NCBI RefSeq assembly: GCF_024721115.1
Contig: NZ_JAMDHK010000005.1
Span: forward strand, 62,001 to 126,000
Direction: 5' to 3'
Length of the DNA stretch: 64,000 bases
Source of the DNA: Salipiger pentaromativorans
GTDB taxonomy: Bacteria > Pseudomonadota > Alphaproteobacteria > Rhodobacterales > Rhodobacteraceae
The notes below the pieces were generated by a model. That model was not told the origin of the DNA. It searched no databases and saw only the letters and a list, made by a program, of their open reading frames with translations. This document shows positions 18,710 to 28,324 of the stretch, one piece after another (positions within the stretch are counted from its first letter, which is position 1; each line of letters opens with the position of its first letter). The position numbers and the translations under genes are program-made.

Positions 18710-19258
18710 ATGACCTTTGTCCGTTCCGAAACCTTCCGTTCCATCGGTCAGATTCTGGCTGCCGATGTTCTGCCCGCGCTTTATCGAGCGCAAAAGCTGC
18801 CGCTGCGCATCTCTTGCCTGGGCGTCGCCAACTATGACGCCAGTGACGCGGCGAACAGCTTCGACCGCATGATCCCGCTTGGGGAATGCCCGTCACCGGA
18901 AGAGGCCATCCAGGCCGCAGCCTTGCGCGTGGCGCGCGGTGATATTTGCACGGGGCCGGACAGCTTCCCGTATTTTCAGCCGCGCATCATGCTCATTCAG
19001 GACCGAGATCAGCGCCTGGTCCTCGCCGGTGAAATCCGCGCCGGCATTATCCTCTGGCAACAACCGGTCGCATCCGATGCCGAGGCACGCAGGATCGTGA
19101 CCGAGGCCAGCCGCCTGCGCGGTATGGCATTCCGGGCCTCGGACCCCGGTGATGCGAGACGGCTGCGTTACCGCGCCGCTGCGCTGGAGGCCCGGTTGGT
19201 CGATCCCTTCTGGCGCGAAACCTCGGCCGATCTGCTCCGCCTGCCGCAGGCCGCCTGA
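18710..19258 (+). CDS. Hypothetical protein (182 aa)
   Basis: Start ATG at 18710, immediately after leader C with GGAG upstream; a GTG at 18701 is also in frame. Features seen: RSETFRSIGQILAADVLPAL, then GECPSPEEAIQAAALRVARG and a C-terminal EARRIVTEASRLRGMAF helix. No domain recognised, no signal peptide. Sharing the leader with ardC and parB suggests co-regulation with the ICE DNA-processing genes. Confidence 0.7.
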   Translation: MTFVRSETFRSIGQILAADVLPALYRAQKLPLRISCLGVANYDASDAANSFDRMIPLGECPSPEEAIQAAALRVARGDICTGPDSFPYFQPRIMLIQDRDQRLVLAGEIRAGIILWQQPVASDAEARRIVTEASRLRGMAFRASDPGDARRLRYRAAALEARLVDPFWRETSADLLRLPQAA

Positions 19259-19323
19259 GCTTCACCCTTTCCATCACATTCGGCTCGGCCATACGCCGGG
19301 CCATGTCATGTTCGGAGACCGTC

Positions 19324-19740
19324 ATGGCCGACTATTACACGCACTTTTCCTGCCTCCTCGACGTAGGCACCCCCGAAAACGCTGCCCGCGCGCTCAATCT
19401 CTACAACGCTCTGGCGGATGACAATGCCGCCGAAGATCCGCCCTCGGATGGCTTCCTGCTCTCCATCCAGCCAGAGCATGGCGGTACGCAACTCTGGATG
19501 CGCGATGATGTCACGGGTGACCCTGAGCATGTCATCCAATTCGTCAAACGCTGCGCTGCCGAATTTGGCCTGAGTGGATTGTGGGGTTTCCAGTACGCAA
19601 ATAGCTGCTCGAAACCGCGCATCGACGGATTTGGTGGTGGGGCGCATGTCCTTGATCTCGCCACCGGCGAGACAGTGGACTGGATCTATACCGATGGCTG
19701 GCTTTCCTCGGTTCTGGAAGGGAGAGACCCCTATGCCTGA
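19324..19740 (+). CDS. Hypothetical protein (138 aa)
   Basis: ATG at 19324 after CGGAGA. It begins MADYYTHFSCLLDVGTPENA and contains SGLWGFQYANSCSKPRIDGF with a C-terminal GETVDWIYTDGWL. It resembles small cytosolic proteins found on alphaproteobacterial conjugative elements; function not known. The stop overlaps the next gene by 8 bp, so the two are translationally coupled and may act together. Confidence 0.7.
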   Translation: MADYYTHFSCLLDVGTPENAARALNLYNALADDNAAEDPPSDGFLLSIQPEHGGTQLWMRDDVTGDPEHVIQFVKRCAAEFGLSGLWGFQYANSCSKPRIDGFGGGAHVLDLATGETVDWIYTDGWLSSVLEGRDPYA

Positions 19741-20377
19741 GGTCATCGAAACCACCGTCTATCGCCTCAACGAATTGTCTGATGCGGCAAAGGACAAGGC
19801 CCGTGCCTGGTATCGTGAGGGCGGCTTCGACTATGACTGGTACGATGCCGTCTATGAGGATTTCCAGCGCATCGCGGAAATCCTCGGGTTGAACCTCAAG
19901 ACCCGCACCGTCCGATTGATGGGCGGCGGCACCCGGCAGGAACCCTGCATCTGGTTCCGGGGCTTCTGGTCGCAAGGTGACGGTGCGTGCTTTGAATCGT
20001 GGTATTCCTACCGGAAACATGCTCCGCGCCTTATCCGGGAGCACGCACCGCAGGACACCGAATTGCATCGTATCGCCGATGCCCTTCAGGCGGTCCAGCG
20101 CCGCAACTTCTATCAGCTTCGCGCCGATGCCAGCCATCGCGGCCATTATTACCACGAATACTGCATGTCGATCTCGGTCGAGCGCGATAGTCCGACATAC
20201 CAGGACATGACCGGCGATGCCGAGGAGACGATCATCGAGGCGCTGCGCGATCTGGCCCGCTGGCTCTACCGCCAGCTTGAGCGCGAATATGATCATCTGT
20301 CTTCGGACGAGGCGGTCGATGAAACCATCGCCGCCAACGAATACACTTTCACCGAAGCCGGTCGCCGCTTCGGCTGA
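19733..20377 (+). CDS. Hypothetical protein, element-associated (214 aa)
   Basis: Start ATG at 19733 inside the end of the previous gene. An N-terminal helical segment YRLNELSDAAKDKARAWYRE is followed by FDYDWYDAVYEDFQRIAEIL, a Trp/Tyr-rich middle (CIWFRGFWSQGDGACFESWY) and an acidic C-terminal helix ending EYTFTEAGRRFG. Relatives are often labelled antitoxin-like, but no toxin is evident next to it, so I leave the function open. A clear terminator follows. Confidence 0.7.
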   Translation: MPEVIETTVYRLNELSDAAKDKARAWYREGGFDYDWYDAVYEDFQRIAEILGLNLKTRTVRLMGGGTRQEPCIWFRGFWSQGDGACFESWYSYRKHAPRLIREHAPQDTELHRIADALQAVQRRNFYQLRADASHRGHYYHEYCMSISVERDSPTYQDMTGDAEETIIEALRDLARWLYRQLEREYDHLSSDEAVDETIAANEYTFTEAGRRFG

Positions 20378-20385
20378 TGACGACA

Positions 20386-20416
20386 AGCGCCCCGCCATCC
20401 GGTCGGGGCGCTTTTT
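20386..20416 (+). terminator. Rho-independent terminator
   Basis: AGCGCCCCG (20386-20394), nine-base loop, CGGGGCGCT (20404-20412) and a run of T's. Ends the 18.7-20.4 kb operon. Confidence 0.85.
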
Positions 20417-20525
20417 GCATGCTGCGCTTTGAGAGTCAGAGGCGGGCCGGAACGGGTTGAGTCCGGGCGGTCAAGAGAGCGCGCTGTCCGGGCTCTTCCA
20501 TTTCTGCTCTCCTGAGGTTTCCGAC

Positions 20526-23500
20526 ATGAACATGGTGTTTCCCGTGGCCGATCCGGTCACGCCGCTGGCGGTTGCGCCCGCGATCCTGGCTGCGGCCAGT
20601 CTTCTGCTCCCCCATCTCGAACGCGGCCAGCGCATCGATGCCGTGACATTGCGCGGTGCTATGGAAACGGCCTTCGGCGCGTCCGATGCCACAGGCGCCT
20701 GGGACTGGAAGCTGGCCTATGAGGCCTGCGAAGTCGCTACCGTTCTCTTCCTGCGCAAATACGGAAAGGCGCTTTTCCGTAAAGCCGCGTCTCCGGCTAC
20801 ACGGGTTTCCGTGCTGGCAAAGATCGCGGGACTATTGCCCACGCAGACCCGGCGTTCCGAGGAAAGCCAGAACTTCCAGCAATTTTCGACGCCGATCCCC
20901 CTCGGCCTTGCCGCTCTGACCGCTGCCGCGATCACGCCTGATGACAGGGTGCTGGAACCGTCCGCAGGCACCGGCCTTCTGGCGATCCTGGCGCAGACGA
21001 TCGGCGGCTCGCTGATCCTCAATGAACTCGCCGAGACCCGCGCCGATCTGCTTGCTCAACTCTTTCCGGCCTTTGCCGTCACCCGGTTCGACGCCGCCCA
21101 GATCGACGACCATCTGGCCCCGGATGCGGTGCCGTCCGTGGTGCTGATGAACCCGCCATTCTCGGTCATGGCCAATGTCAGCGGGCGTGTCGCTGATGCG
21201 GCCTATCGCCATGTTGCCTCGGCACTGGCCCGTCTTGCTCCGGGCGGCCGGCTGGTGACGATCACCGGCTCTGGCTTCGGCCCCGAAGCTCCGGCATGGC
21301 GGGAGGCTTTCATCTGCTTGCAGGCCCGTGGTCGCGTGGTGTTCAGCGCTGCCGTTGATGGTGCGGTCTATGCAAAGCACGGCACCACGATCGACACGCG
21401 GCTGACCGTGATCGACAAACTGCCCGCCGAGGATCCGGCGAGTTTTCCGGCCTCACCGGGGATCGCGCCTGATGTTGCCACGCTGATCGGATGGATCGAG
21501 GCGCATGTCCCGCAGCGTTCGCCGGTATCATTGCCGAAGATCGTGGCACCCGCTCTGACCGCCGCTCCGAAAACCGTGCGCGGCTATCTGGCCCGTGTGA
21601 CAGCACCGCGGCCTGCCGCTGCTCCGGATAACGATATCGAGGGCGTCGAACTTGCCTATGAAACCGTGGACTGGTCGCCACCGGAAGGCACTCGCCTGTC
21701 CGACGCGATCTATGAGGAGTATGCGCTGCAATCGCTGCGCATTGCTGGCGCGCAGCCGCATCCGACCAAGCTGGTGCAATCCGCCGCCATGGCCTCGGTC
21801 GCACCGCCGAAGCCTTCCTACCGGCCCATGCTGCCCGCTGACATCTGCGCGCGTCTGTCGGACGCCCAGCTTGAAACGGTGATCTATGCTGGTGAAGCCC
21901 ATGCCGATCATCTCGCGGGTGCATGGACCGTGGACGAGCATTTCGACAATGTGAGCGCTGCACCCGAGGATGCTGCCGGATCGATCCGCTTTCGCCGGGG
22001 CTTCATGCTCGGTGACGGAACCGGCGCTGGCAAAGGCCGCCAGTCCGCCGCCATCATTCTCGACAACTGGCTGCGCGGTCGGCGCAAGGCGATCTGGATC
22101 TCCAAATCCGACAAGCTGATCGAGGACGCGCAGCGCGACTGGTCGGCGCTTGGCATGGAACGGCTGCTTGTCACGCCTCTGTCACGCTTCCCGCAGGGCA
22201 AGCCGATCACGCTGTCGGAAGGCATCCTTTTTACCACCTATGCCACGCTACGCTCCGACGACCGGGGCGAGAAGGTTTCCCGCGTCAAGCAGATCGTCGA
22301 ATGGTTGGGCTCCGATTTCGATGGAGCCATTATATTCGACGAGAGCCATTCCATGCAGAATGCCGGTGGCGGAAAAGGAGAACGCGGCGATGTCGCCGCT
22401 TCGCAGCAGGGACGTGCGGGCCTGCGGCTCCAACATGCGCTGCCCGACGCCCGCGTGGTTTATGTCTCGGCAACCGGCGCCACCACCGTCCACAATCTCG
22501 CCTATGCGCAGCGCCTCGGCCTCTGGGGTGGTGAGGATTTTCCGTTCCAGACGCGTGCCGAGTTCGTCGAGGCGATCGAAGCTGGCGGCGTTGCGGCCAT
22601 GGAAGTGCTGGCCCGCGACCTGCGATCTCTCGGCCTCTATACCGCCCGCTCACTCTCCTATGATGGCGTCGAATATGAACTGATCGAGCATCAGCTCACG
22701 GACGAACAGCGGCACATCTACGACTCATATGCTGCCGCCTTCGCCGTCATTCATGGGAATCTGGACGCGGCGATGGAAGCCGCCAACATCACCGGCAGCG
22801 AGGGGACGCTGAACCGGCAGGCGAAGTCTGCTGCCCGTTCGGCCTTTGAAAGCACGAAGCAGCGCTTCTTCGGCCATCTGCTGACCTCCATGAAAACCCC
22901 GACCCTGATCCGGTCCATCGAGGCCGATCTGGAAGCGGGCCATGCCGCCGTCATCCAGATCGTCTCGACTGGCGAAGCCCTGATGGAACGGCGGCTGTCC
23001 GAGATCCCGACCGAGGAATGGAACGATATTTCCGTCGATGTCACGCCGAGGGAGTATGTCGGCTCGTATTTGCAGCATTCCTTCCCGGTGCAGCTCTATG
23101 AACCCTTCACCGATGGCGAGGGCAACCTGTCGTCACGCCCCGTCTTCCGCGATGGTCAGCCGGTGGAATGCCGCGAAGCCGTGGCGCGGCGCGACGAGAT
23201 GCTGGAGCAGCTGGGTTCGCTTCCGCCTGTCCCCGGAGCGCTCGACCAGATCGTGCAGCGCTTCGGCACGGATATGGTGGCCGAGGTCACAGGCCGCTCA
23301 CGCCGGATCGTGCGCAAGGGTGACGGGGTATCGGCACGTCTTGCGGTCGAGAACCGTGCGCCTTCTGCCAACCTTGCCGAGACCTCGGCCTTCATGGATG
23401 ACCAGAAGCGCGTTCTGGTCTTCTCTGATGCCGGTGGCACGGGGCGCAGCTATCACGCCGAACTCTCTGCGAAAAACCAGCGGCTGCGCGTGCATTACCT

Positions 23501-24848
23501 GCTGGAACCTGGCTGGAAGGCCGATGCCGCCATTCAGGGGCTGGGCCGCACCAATCGCACCAATCAGGCGCAGCCGCCGCTGTTCAGACCCATCGCCACG
23601 GATGTCAAAGCCGAGAAGCGCTTTCTCTCGACCATCGCCCGCCGCCTCGACACGCTGGGCGCGATCACACGCGGCCAGCGTCAGACCGGCGGTCAGGGGC
23701 TGTTCCGTCCCGAGGATAATCTGGAATCCGCCTATGCCCGCGATGCGCTGCGCCAGCTCTATCTGCTGATCGTGCGCGGCAAGGTCGAGGGCTGCTCGTT
23801 GGAGCGGTTTGAAGCCGCCACCGGCCTGAAGCTGATGGATTCGACCGGCATCAAGGACGACCTGCCGCCGATCACCACCTTCCTCAACCGCCTGCTGGCG
23901 CTGACCATCGAGTTGCAGGGCATCCTGTTCTCGGCCTTCGAGCAGCTTCTGCAGGCGCGTATCGACGGGGCGATTGCATCCGGCACCTATGATATGGGGC
24001 TGGAAACGCTGAAGGCCGAAAGTTTCATCGTCACCGACCGGCAAGTGATCCACACCCATCCGGGCACCGGCGCGGAAACCCGGCTCCTGACGCTCACCGA
24101 GCGCAAACGCAATCAGCCGGTCACGCTCGATGCGGCCGTCGCTGAACTGGATGATCCGCGTGCCAAACTGCTCATCAACGAGCGATCCGGTCGTGCCGCC
24201 GTGCAGATCCCGACCACCAGCGTCATGCTGGATGATGGCGAGATCGAACGGCGCGTGCGGCTGATCCGGCCCATGGAGGCGATGAACATTCCGGTTCGGG
24301 CGATGGGCGAGACCCACTGGATCGAGGCCGACCGTGCCGACTTCACCGTGGCCTGGAAGGCAGAACTGGCCGAGGTGCCGGAGTTCACCGACAGCATTCT
24401 GCATATGGTGACTGGGCTGCTTCTGCCGATCTGGAAACGGCTGCCGCAGGACTCCTCCCGCGTCTATCGGCTGCAGACCGACGAGGGCGAACGCATCATC
24501 GGTCGCCGGGTATCGCCGGCATGGGCTGCCAATGCCTCGACCAGTGGCGTTACCAGCAGCCTGACACCCGATGCCGCCTATGCCGCGCTGATCGAAGGTC
24601 GCACGATCCTTGATCTCGCCGAGGGGCTGCAACTGCGCCGCGTCCGGGTCATGGGCGCCAACCGGATCGAACTGACCGGCTTTACTGACGCGATGCGCGA
24701 CCGGTTGCGGGCCTATGGCCTCTTCAGCGAGATCATCTCGTGGAAACTGCGCTTCTTCGTGCCTGTCGATGCAACGGGACCGGAGATCACCGGTAAACTG
24801 CTTGACCGCTTCCCGGTTGAGCGCATCGGTGAGCGGGAGGCCGCATAA
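20526..24848 (+). CDS. Methyltransferase / Strawberry-notch helicase fusion
   Basis: 1440 residues. The N-terminal third is a class I SAM-dependent methyltransferase (VLEPSAGTGLLAILA near 142, then VLMNPPF near 207, an amino-methyltransferase motif IV). From about residue 490 a superfamily 2 helicase follows: Walker A GDGTGAGKGR near 495, DESH near 605 and motif VI IQGLGRTNRTNQAQ near 1001, which match the Strawberry-notch NTPase family. Such large fusions are typical of conjugative elements and phages and are thought to modify or remodel incoming DNA. ATG at 20526 chosen over an upstream GTG. Its stop overlaps the next ATG. Confidence 0.87.
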   Translation: MNMVFPVADPVTPLAVAPAILAAASLLLPHLERGQRIDAVTLRGAMETAFGASDATGAWDWKLAYEACEVATVLFLRKYGKALFRKAASPATRVSVLAKIAGLLPTQTRRSEESQNFQQFSTPIPLGLAALTAAAITPDDRVLEPSAGTGLLAILAQTIGGSLILNELAETRADLLAQLFPAFAVTRFDAAQIDDHLAPDAVPSVVLMNPPFSVMANVSGRVADAAYRHVASALARLAPGGRLVTITGSGFGPEAPAWREAFICLQARGRVVFSAAVDGAVYAKHGTTIDTRLTVIDKLPAEDPASFPASPGIAPDVATLIGWIEAHVPQRSPVSLPKIVAPALTAAPKTVRGYLARVTAPRPAAAPDNDIEGVELAYETVDWSPPEGTRLSDAIYEEYALQSLRIAGAQPHPTKLVQSAAMASVAPPKPSYRPMLPADICARLSDAQLETVIYAGEAHADHLAGAWTVDEHFDNVSAAPEDAAGSIRFRRGFMLGDGTGAGKGRQSAAIILDNWLRGRRKAIWISKSDKLIEDAQRDWSALGMERLLVTPLSRFPQGKPITLSEGILFTTYATLRSDDRGEKVSRVKQIVEWLGSDFDGAIIFDESHSMQNAGGGKGERGDVAASQQGRAGLRLQHALPDARVVYVSATGATTVHNLAYAQRLGLWGGEDFPFQTRAEFVEAIEAGGVAAMEVLARDLRSLGLYTARSLSYDGVEYELIEHQLTDEQRHIYDSYAAAFAVIHGNLDAAMEAANITGSEGTLNRQAKSAARSAFESTKQRFFGHLLTSMKTPTLIRSIEADLEAGHAAVIQIVSTGEALMERRLSEIPTEEWNDISVDVTPREYVGSYLQHSFPVQLYEPFTDGEGNLSSRPVFRDGQPVECREAVARRDEMLEQLGSLPPVPGALDQIVQRFGTDMVAEVTGRSRRIVRKGDGVSARLAVENRAPSANLAETSAFMDDQKRVLVFSDAGGTGRSYHAELSAKNQRLRVHYLLEPGWKADAAIQGLGRTNRTNQAQPPLFRPIATDVKAEKRFLSTIARRLDTLGAITRGQRQTGGQGLFRPEDNLESAYARDALRQLYLLIVRGKVEGCSLERFEAATGLKLMDSTGIKDDLPPITTFLNRLLALTIELQGILFSAFEQLLQARIDGAIASGTYDMGLETLKAESFIVTDRQVIHTHPGTGAETRLLTLTERKRNQPVTLDAAVAELDDPRAKLLINERSGRAAVQIPTTSVMLDDGEIERRVRLIRPMEAMNIPVRAMGETHWIEADRADFTVAWKAELAEVPEFTDSILHMVTGLLLPIWKRLPQDSSRVYRLQTDEGERIIGRRVSPAWAANASTSGVTSSLTPDAAYAALIEGRTILDLAEGLQLRRVRVMGANRIELTGFTDAMRDRLRAYGLFSEIISWKLRFFVPVDATGPEITGKLLDRFPVERIGEREAA

Positions 24849-25885
24849 TGGCGCGTCTCAACGCTTCCGAACTGGCGCAGCGTCTCGGCCGAGAGGCCGA
24901 GGCGGTGTGCCGTCACTATCTGTCGAATGGTCGCAAACAGGGCAATTACTGGCAGGTTGGCGATGTCCGAAACACGGCTGGCCGCTCCATGTTCGTCCGG
25001 CTGCACGACAGCGTGAAAGGCATTGCCGGTAAATGGCAGGACTCGGCCACGGGTGAATATGGCGATCTGCTGGATGTGATCCGGGATTCGCTCGGTCTCA
25101 TCGACTTCGCAGATGTTGCCGAAGAAGCCCGGCACTTCCTCAGCCTGCCGCATCCTGAACTGCAGCCGTCATCCCGTCCGTCCCGAACGCCTGCACCATC
25201 GGGATCATCCGAGGCGGCACGTCGCCTCTGGCGCATGACACAGCCGCTGATCGGCAGCATCGCAGAAGCGTATTTACGCGGACGCGGCATTACGGATTTA
25301 CGCCAAACCGCAAATCTGCGCTTCCATCCCAACTGCTACTGGCGCCCCGAGGACGATGGCCCGACGCAAACCTGGCCCGCCATGATCGCCGCCGTTACCG
25401 ACCTCGATGGCAGGATCACCGGCGCACACCGCACATGGCTGGCCTCGGACGGCTCGGGCAAAGCACCTGTCGATCCGCCGAGGAAGGCAATGGGCGACCT
25501 GCTCGGACACGCGGTTCGTTTCGGGGATGCGAAGGATGCCATGGCAGCGGGGGAAGGTATCGAAACCATCCTGTCGCTGCGTCAGGCTTTGCCCACCATG
25601 CCGATGGTTTCCGCGCTCTCGGCCGGACATCTCGCTGCCATCCTGTTTCCGCCGCAACTGCGCACGCTCTATATCGTCCGCGACAACGATCCGGCAGGTG
25701 ACAGCGCCCGTGATAGCCTGGTGAACCGGGCGCACGAGGCCGGGATCAAGGCTATCACGCTCTCGCCCATGATGGGGGACTTCAACGAAGATCTCGCAAC
25801 TCACGGGCTGGATGCCGTTCGGGCAGAGATCCGGGTGCAAATCGCTCCCGAGGACGTCAGCCGTTTCACGGCTTCAAGTGCATAG
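24848..25885 (+). CDS. Toprim domain protein (DUF7146-like)
   Basis: 345 residues, ATG overlapping the helicase stop. The N-terminal region (YWQVGDVRNTAGRSMFVRLH, WQDSATGEYGDLLDVI) resembles the DNA-primase-like module of plasmid toprim proteins. The C-terminal toprim fold shows AAGEGIETILSLRQ (catalytic Glu) and LYIVRDNDPAGDSA (DxD). Possible primase or DNA-processing partner of the fused helicase; activity not proven. It ends the operon. Confidence 0.82.
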   Translation: MARLNASELAQRLGREAEAVCRHYLSNGRKQGNYWQVGDVRNTAGRSMFVRLHDSVKGIAGKWQDSATGEYGDLLDVIRDSLGLIDFADVAEEARHFLSLPHPELQPSSRPSRTPAPSGSSEAARRLWRMTQPLIGSIAEAYLRGRGITDLRQTANLRFHPNCYWRPEDDGPTQTWPAMIAAVTDLDGRITGAHRTWLASDGSGKAPVDPPRKAMGDLLGHAVRFGDAKDAMAAGEGIETILSLRQALPTMPMVSALSAGHLAAILFPPQLRTLYIVRDNDPAGDSARDSLVNRAHEAGIKAITLSPMMGDFNEDLATHGLDAVRAEIRVQIAPEDVSRFTASSA

Positions 25886-26191
25886 CCGGTACGGATCCGT
25901 GATCGGGGCGTTCCGATCCTGTCATGCGCATAGGCTGCATCCTGTCATCAGCAGAGGACCGCGCCTTGGCCTTCCGAGAGGGCGATCGGCCCACAAACGC
26001 TCCGGTCAGGCAATGGCGGCGCCCGACTGATTTCCGTCGGCGGCGGAGCCGCCTTTACAGCGCGAAACAAATCAGCCGGGCTTTGCCATCAAGGCACTCG
26101 CCAGAGGCTCGCGCTGCCAGACCGGAGCGCCCGTGCGCTTTCGTCGCCATGAAGGCCGCGACGGTCGCGGTCCAACTGACGGAAGCATCCC
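25886..26191 (+). other. Intergenic region with a weak terminator-like stem
   Basis: 306 bp without a credible gene. GGCGGC-GGA-GCCGCC followed by TTT at 26039-26056 could end the upstream operon. The rest is an unassigned leader for the DUF2493 gene. Confidence 0.45.
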
Positions 26192-27118
26192 ATGTACGCG
26201 CACGACGATTTCGAACCCGATCACAGCACGTCCCCGACCGGCCATGCCATCGAGGAACTCGAACTCTACGGCTACCGCCCCTCCGAAGACGAGGCCGATC
26301 CCCGGATCACACCCGAAGATCACGTCATCCAGGGCGCAGTCTCCGACATCTTCGACGCCCTGATTTCCACCATGGCCGACACCAGCCTCGATTTCGACCT
26401 CGACGAAATCCTCTGGTCCACCGTCAACACCTTCCACCGCGCTGTCGAGCGGATCGAGCACAAACTCGACGATAACGAGCAGGCGCAGAAACGCCTTCAA
26501 CGCGAACAGGACGGCAGCGAAGTTAAATCCGTCCAGCTCGAAACCCTGATCGGTGCAGGCCAAAGCCTGATCGAACGCCGCGACAGCATGGAGACCTTCC
26601 GTGAAACCGCCGCCGACATCTATCTGCGCACTACCGGCACGCCCTGGTCGCAACGCTCCGGCTCACGGGTCAACCATCGCCAGATGACCTCGGCCATGAT
26701 CGACAGCCGTGACTTCATCGCCGCAAAGCGCCGTGCCGACAACGAGGTGCTGTTGCCCGCCGGGCCAAAGATCGCCTTCTCGGGTGGCGACACCACCGAT
26801 CACCGGACGATCTGGGCCAAGCTCGATCAGGTCCACGCCAAGCACCCGGACATGGTGCTGATGCACGGCGGATCGCCCAAGGGCGCGGAACGCATCGCGG
26901 CCACCTGGGCCAATAACCGCAAGGTCGCACAGGTCGCCTTCAAACCTGACTGGGCAAAACATGCCAAGGCAGCACCGTTCAAGCGCAACGACCAGATGCT
27001 CGGCATCATGCCGATCGGGGTCATCATCTTCCCCGGCACGGGTATTCAGGACAACCTGGCCGACAAGGCTCGCAAGATGGGCATCCCAGTTTATCGCTTC
27101 GGGACCGGCAGCGCGTGA
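26192..27118 (+). CDS. DUF2493 / SLOG-like domain protein
   Basis: 308 residues. The N-terminal 180 residues are acidic and helical (DFEPDHSTSP, HKLDDNEQAQKRLQREQDG). The C-terminal domain from about 190 is DUF2493: IAFSGGDTTDHRTIWAKLDQ, MVLMHGGSPKGAERIAATWA and GVIIFPGTGIQDNLADKA. This is a Rossmann-like SLOG fold proposed to bind nucleotide-derived ligands. Homologues are standard cargo in ICE and plasmid DNA-handling blocks. Ligand and activity unknown. Confidence 0.82.
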   Translation: MYAHDDFEPDHSTSPTGHAIEELELYGYRPSEDEADPRITPEDHVIQGAVSDIFDALISTMADTSLDFDLDEILWSTVNTFHRAVERIEHKLDDNEQAQKRLQREQDGSEVKSVQLETLIGAGQSLIERRDSMETFRETAADIYLRTTGTPWSQRSGSRVNHRQMTSAMIDSRDFIAAKRRADNEVLLPAGPKIAFSGGDTTDHRTIWAKLDQVHAKHPDMVLMHGGSPKGAERIAATWANNRKVAQVAFKPDWAKHAKAAPFKRNDQMLGIMPIGVIIFPGTGIQDNLADKARKMGIPVYRFGTGSA

Positions 27119-27150
27119 GCGCTGCCGGTTCGGCATAACGCCATTCCGCA

Positions 27151-27651
27151 CTACTGCAAGAGCGCCAGGTCCTCCCAGCGAATCCGGAGATAACGGCCTG
27201 AGCGCTTTGGCAATTGCTTGCGGCTGACCATTCGCCCGGAGACCTGGAACTCCGCATTTATTTTGACCACGAGCAACTTGTTGAAATGCCTCGATGTATC
27301 CACCATCACCACGTCCTTGGTCTTGAAAGGTGTGATGGTTTTGATTTCGACATGATCGTTTTCGAGCCTGCCGTCCGAACCCTGCGCGTAGGTCTTGTTC
27401 AACTTGATGCCGTAGGTGATGGCCCCGAACAATTCGCCGATGTCGCCATACACGGACAAATGCAGGCCAGTCTCCAGATGGTAGCTCTCAGCGAGTGAGA
27501 TCAGGTCCTCAAAATATGGGATCATTGATCGGATGGCGTTTGGATACTTCGCTCCCCACTCCTTGTGACGAAGCTGCTCATCGATGTCTGACCAGCTTAC
27601 CCATTCGCCATCGTCGTAAAATGCTCGATCTGACCAATCGATTTCTGCCAT
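27151..27651 (-). CDS. Hypothetical protein with PD-(D/E)XK-like motif
   Basis: 166 residues from the ATG at 27651 (MAEIDWSDRAFYD). The core HLSVYGDIGELFGAITYGI, SDGRLENDHVEIKTI and LLVVKINAEFQV looks like a restriction-endonuclease-like fold, with acidic residues before EIK fitting an ExK catalytic pattern. It may be a DUF6998 member; that assignment is uncertain. It is antisense to the surrounding rightward genes and has less biased base composition, so it may be a separately acquired gene. Nuclease activity is inference. Confidence 0.6.
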   Translation of the reverse strand: MAEIDWSDRAFYDDGEWVSWSDIDEQLRHKEWGAKYPNAIRSMIPYFEDLISLAESYHLETGLHLSVYGDIGELFGAITYGIKLNKTYAQGSDGRLENDHVEIKTITPFKTKDVVMVDTSRHFNKLLVVKINAEFQVSGRMVSRKQLPKRSGRYLRIRWEDLALLQ

Positions 27652-27883
27652 AGACTTTAACCCGCAGCCTTCCACCACCCAACAATATAACCACCGTAGA
27701 GGTAGAGCCGATACTGGTCTACCAGACGCATCAGCTTTCTTGTTCAAGCGGCAAGTTTACAGAGAGGCTTGACCTTACAAACTATCTCATCTCGCCCGGT
27801 GAGAGGAATGCTGCTATTCTGTGGCTGCGCCGTGGTGGTGGTGGAAGGCGCAACCGTCCAACCTTTTGCACGGAGACACCACC

Positions 27884-28324
27884 ATGATCGTTCTCGGAAT
27901 CCTCGTTTCCATCGCAGCCATCGGCACCATGTGCTGGCTGCTGTTCAATCTCGCCGTATTCGCTTTGCCATTCTTTATTGGCCTGAATGCAGGCGCCTTG
28001 GCCTATGATACTGGGGCTGGTTGGCTCGGCGGCATCGTCGTTGGTCTTCTCGCCGCCGGTCTAACGCTGGCTGTTGGTCAGGGCCTGCTCATGCTGATCC
28101 GCCCGATGTGGGCGCGTCTGCTGATTGCTCTGGCCTTCGTCGCTCCGGCGGGAATGGCCGGATTTTACGCCACGCTCGGTATTGTCAAGCACATGATGCC
28201 CTCGGAGATATGGCAACTCATCTTCTCGGTGATCGGAGCGGTTGCGGTGGGCGTGACGGCGTTCCTGCGCGTTACGGGCATGGCGGCAACCGACCACGCG
28301 GACGGCGGCTTTGCACGAACCTGA
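27884..28324 (+). CDS. Small multi-pass membrane protein
   Basis: 146 residues from the ATG at 27884 (GGAGA upstream). About four hydrophobic segments are visible: IVLGILVSIAAIGTMCWLLF, a Gly/Ala-rich second (LGGIVVGLLAAGLTLAVGQG), LLIALAFVAPAGMAGFYATL and LIFSVIGAVAVGVTAFL. Inner-membrane location. No family recognised; similar small membrane proteins accompany DUF2493 genes on such elements. Confidence 0.65.
   Translation: MIVLGILVSIAAIGTMCWLLFNLAVFALPFFIGLNAGALAYDTGAGWLGGIVVGLLAAGLTLAVGQGLLMLIRPMWARLLIALAFVAPAGMAGFYATLGIVKHMMPSEIWQLIFSVIGAVAVGVTAFLRVTGMAATDHADGGFART

Noticed and set aside
22290-24632. Long antisense frames opposite the helicase gene, including 444 codons on the minus strand
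   Set aside because: They have the reverse-strand composition seen opposite every long gene here and carry no recognisable motif.
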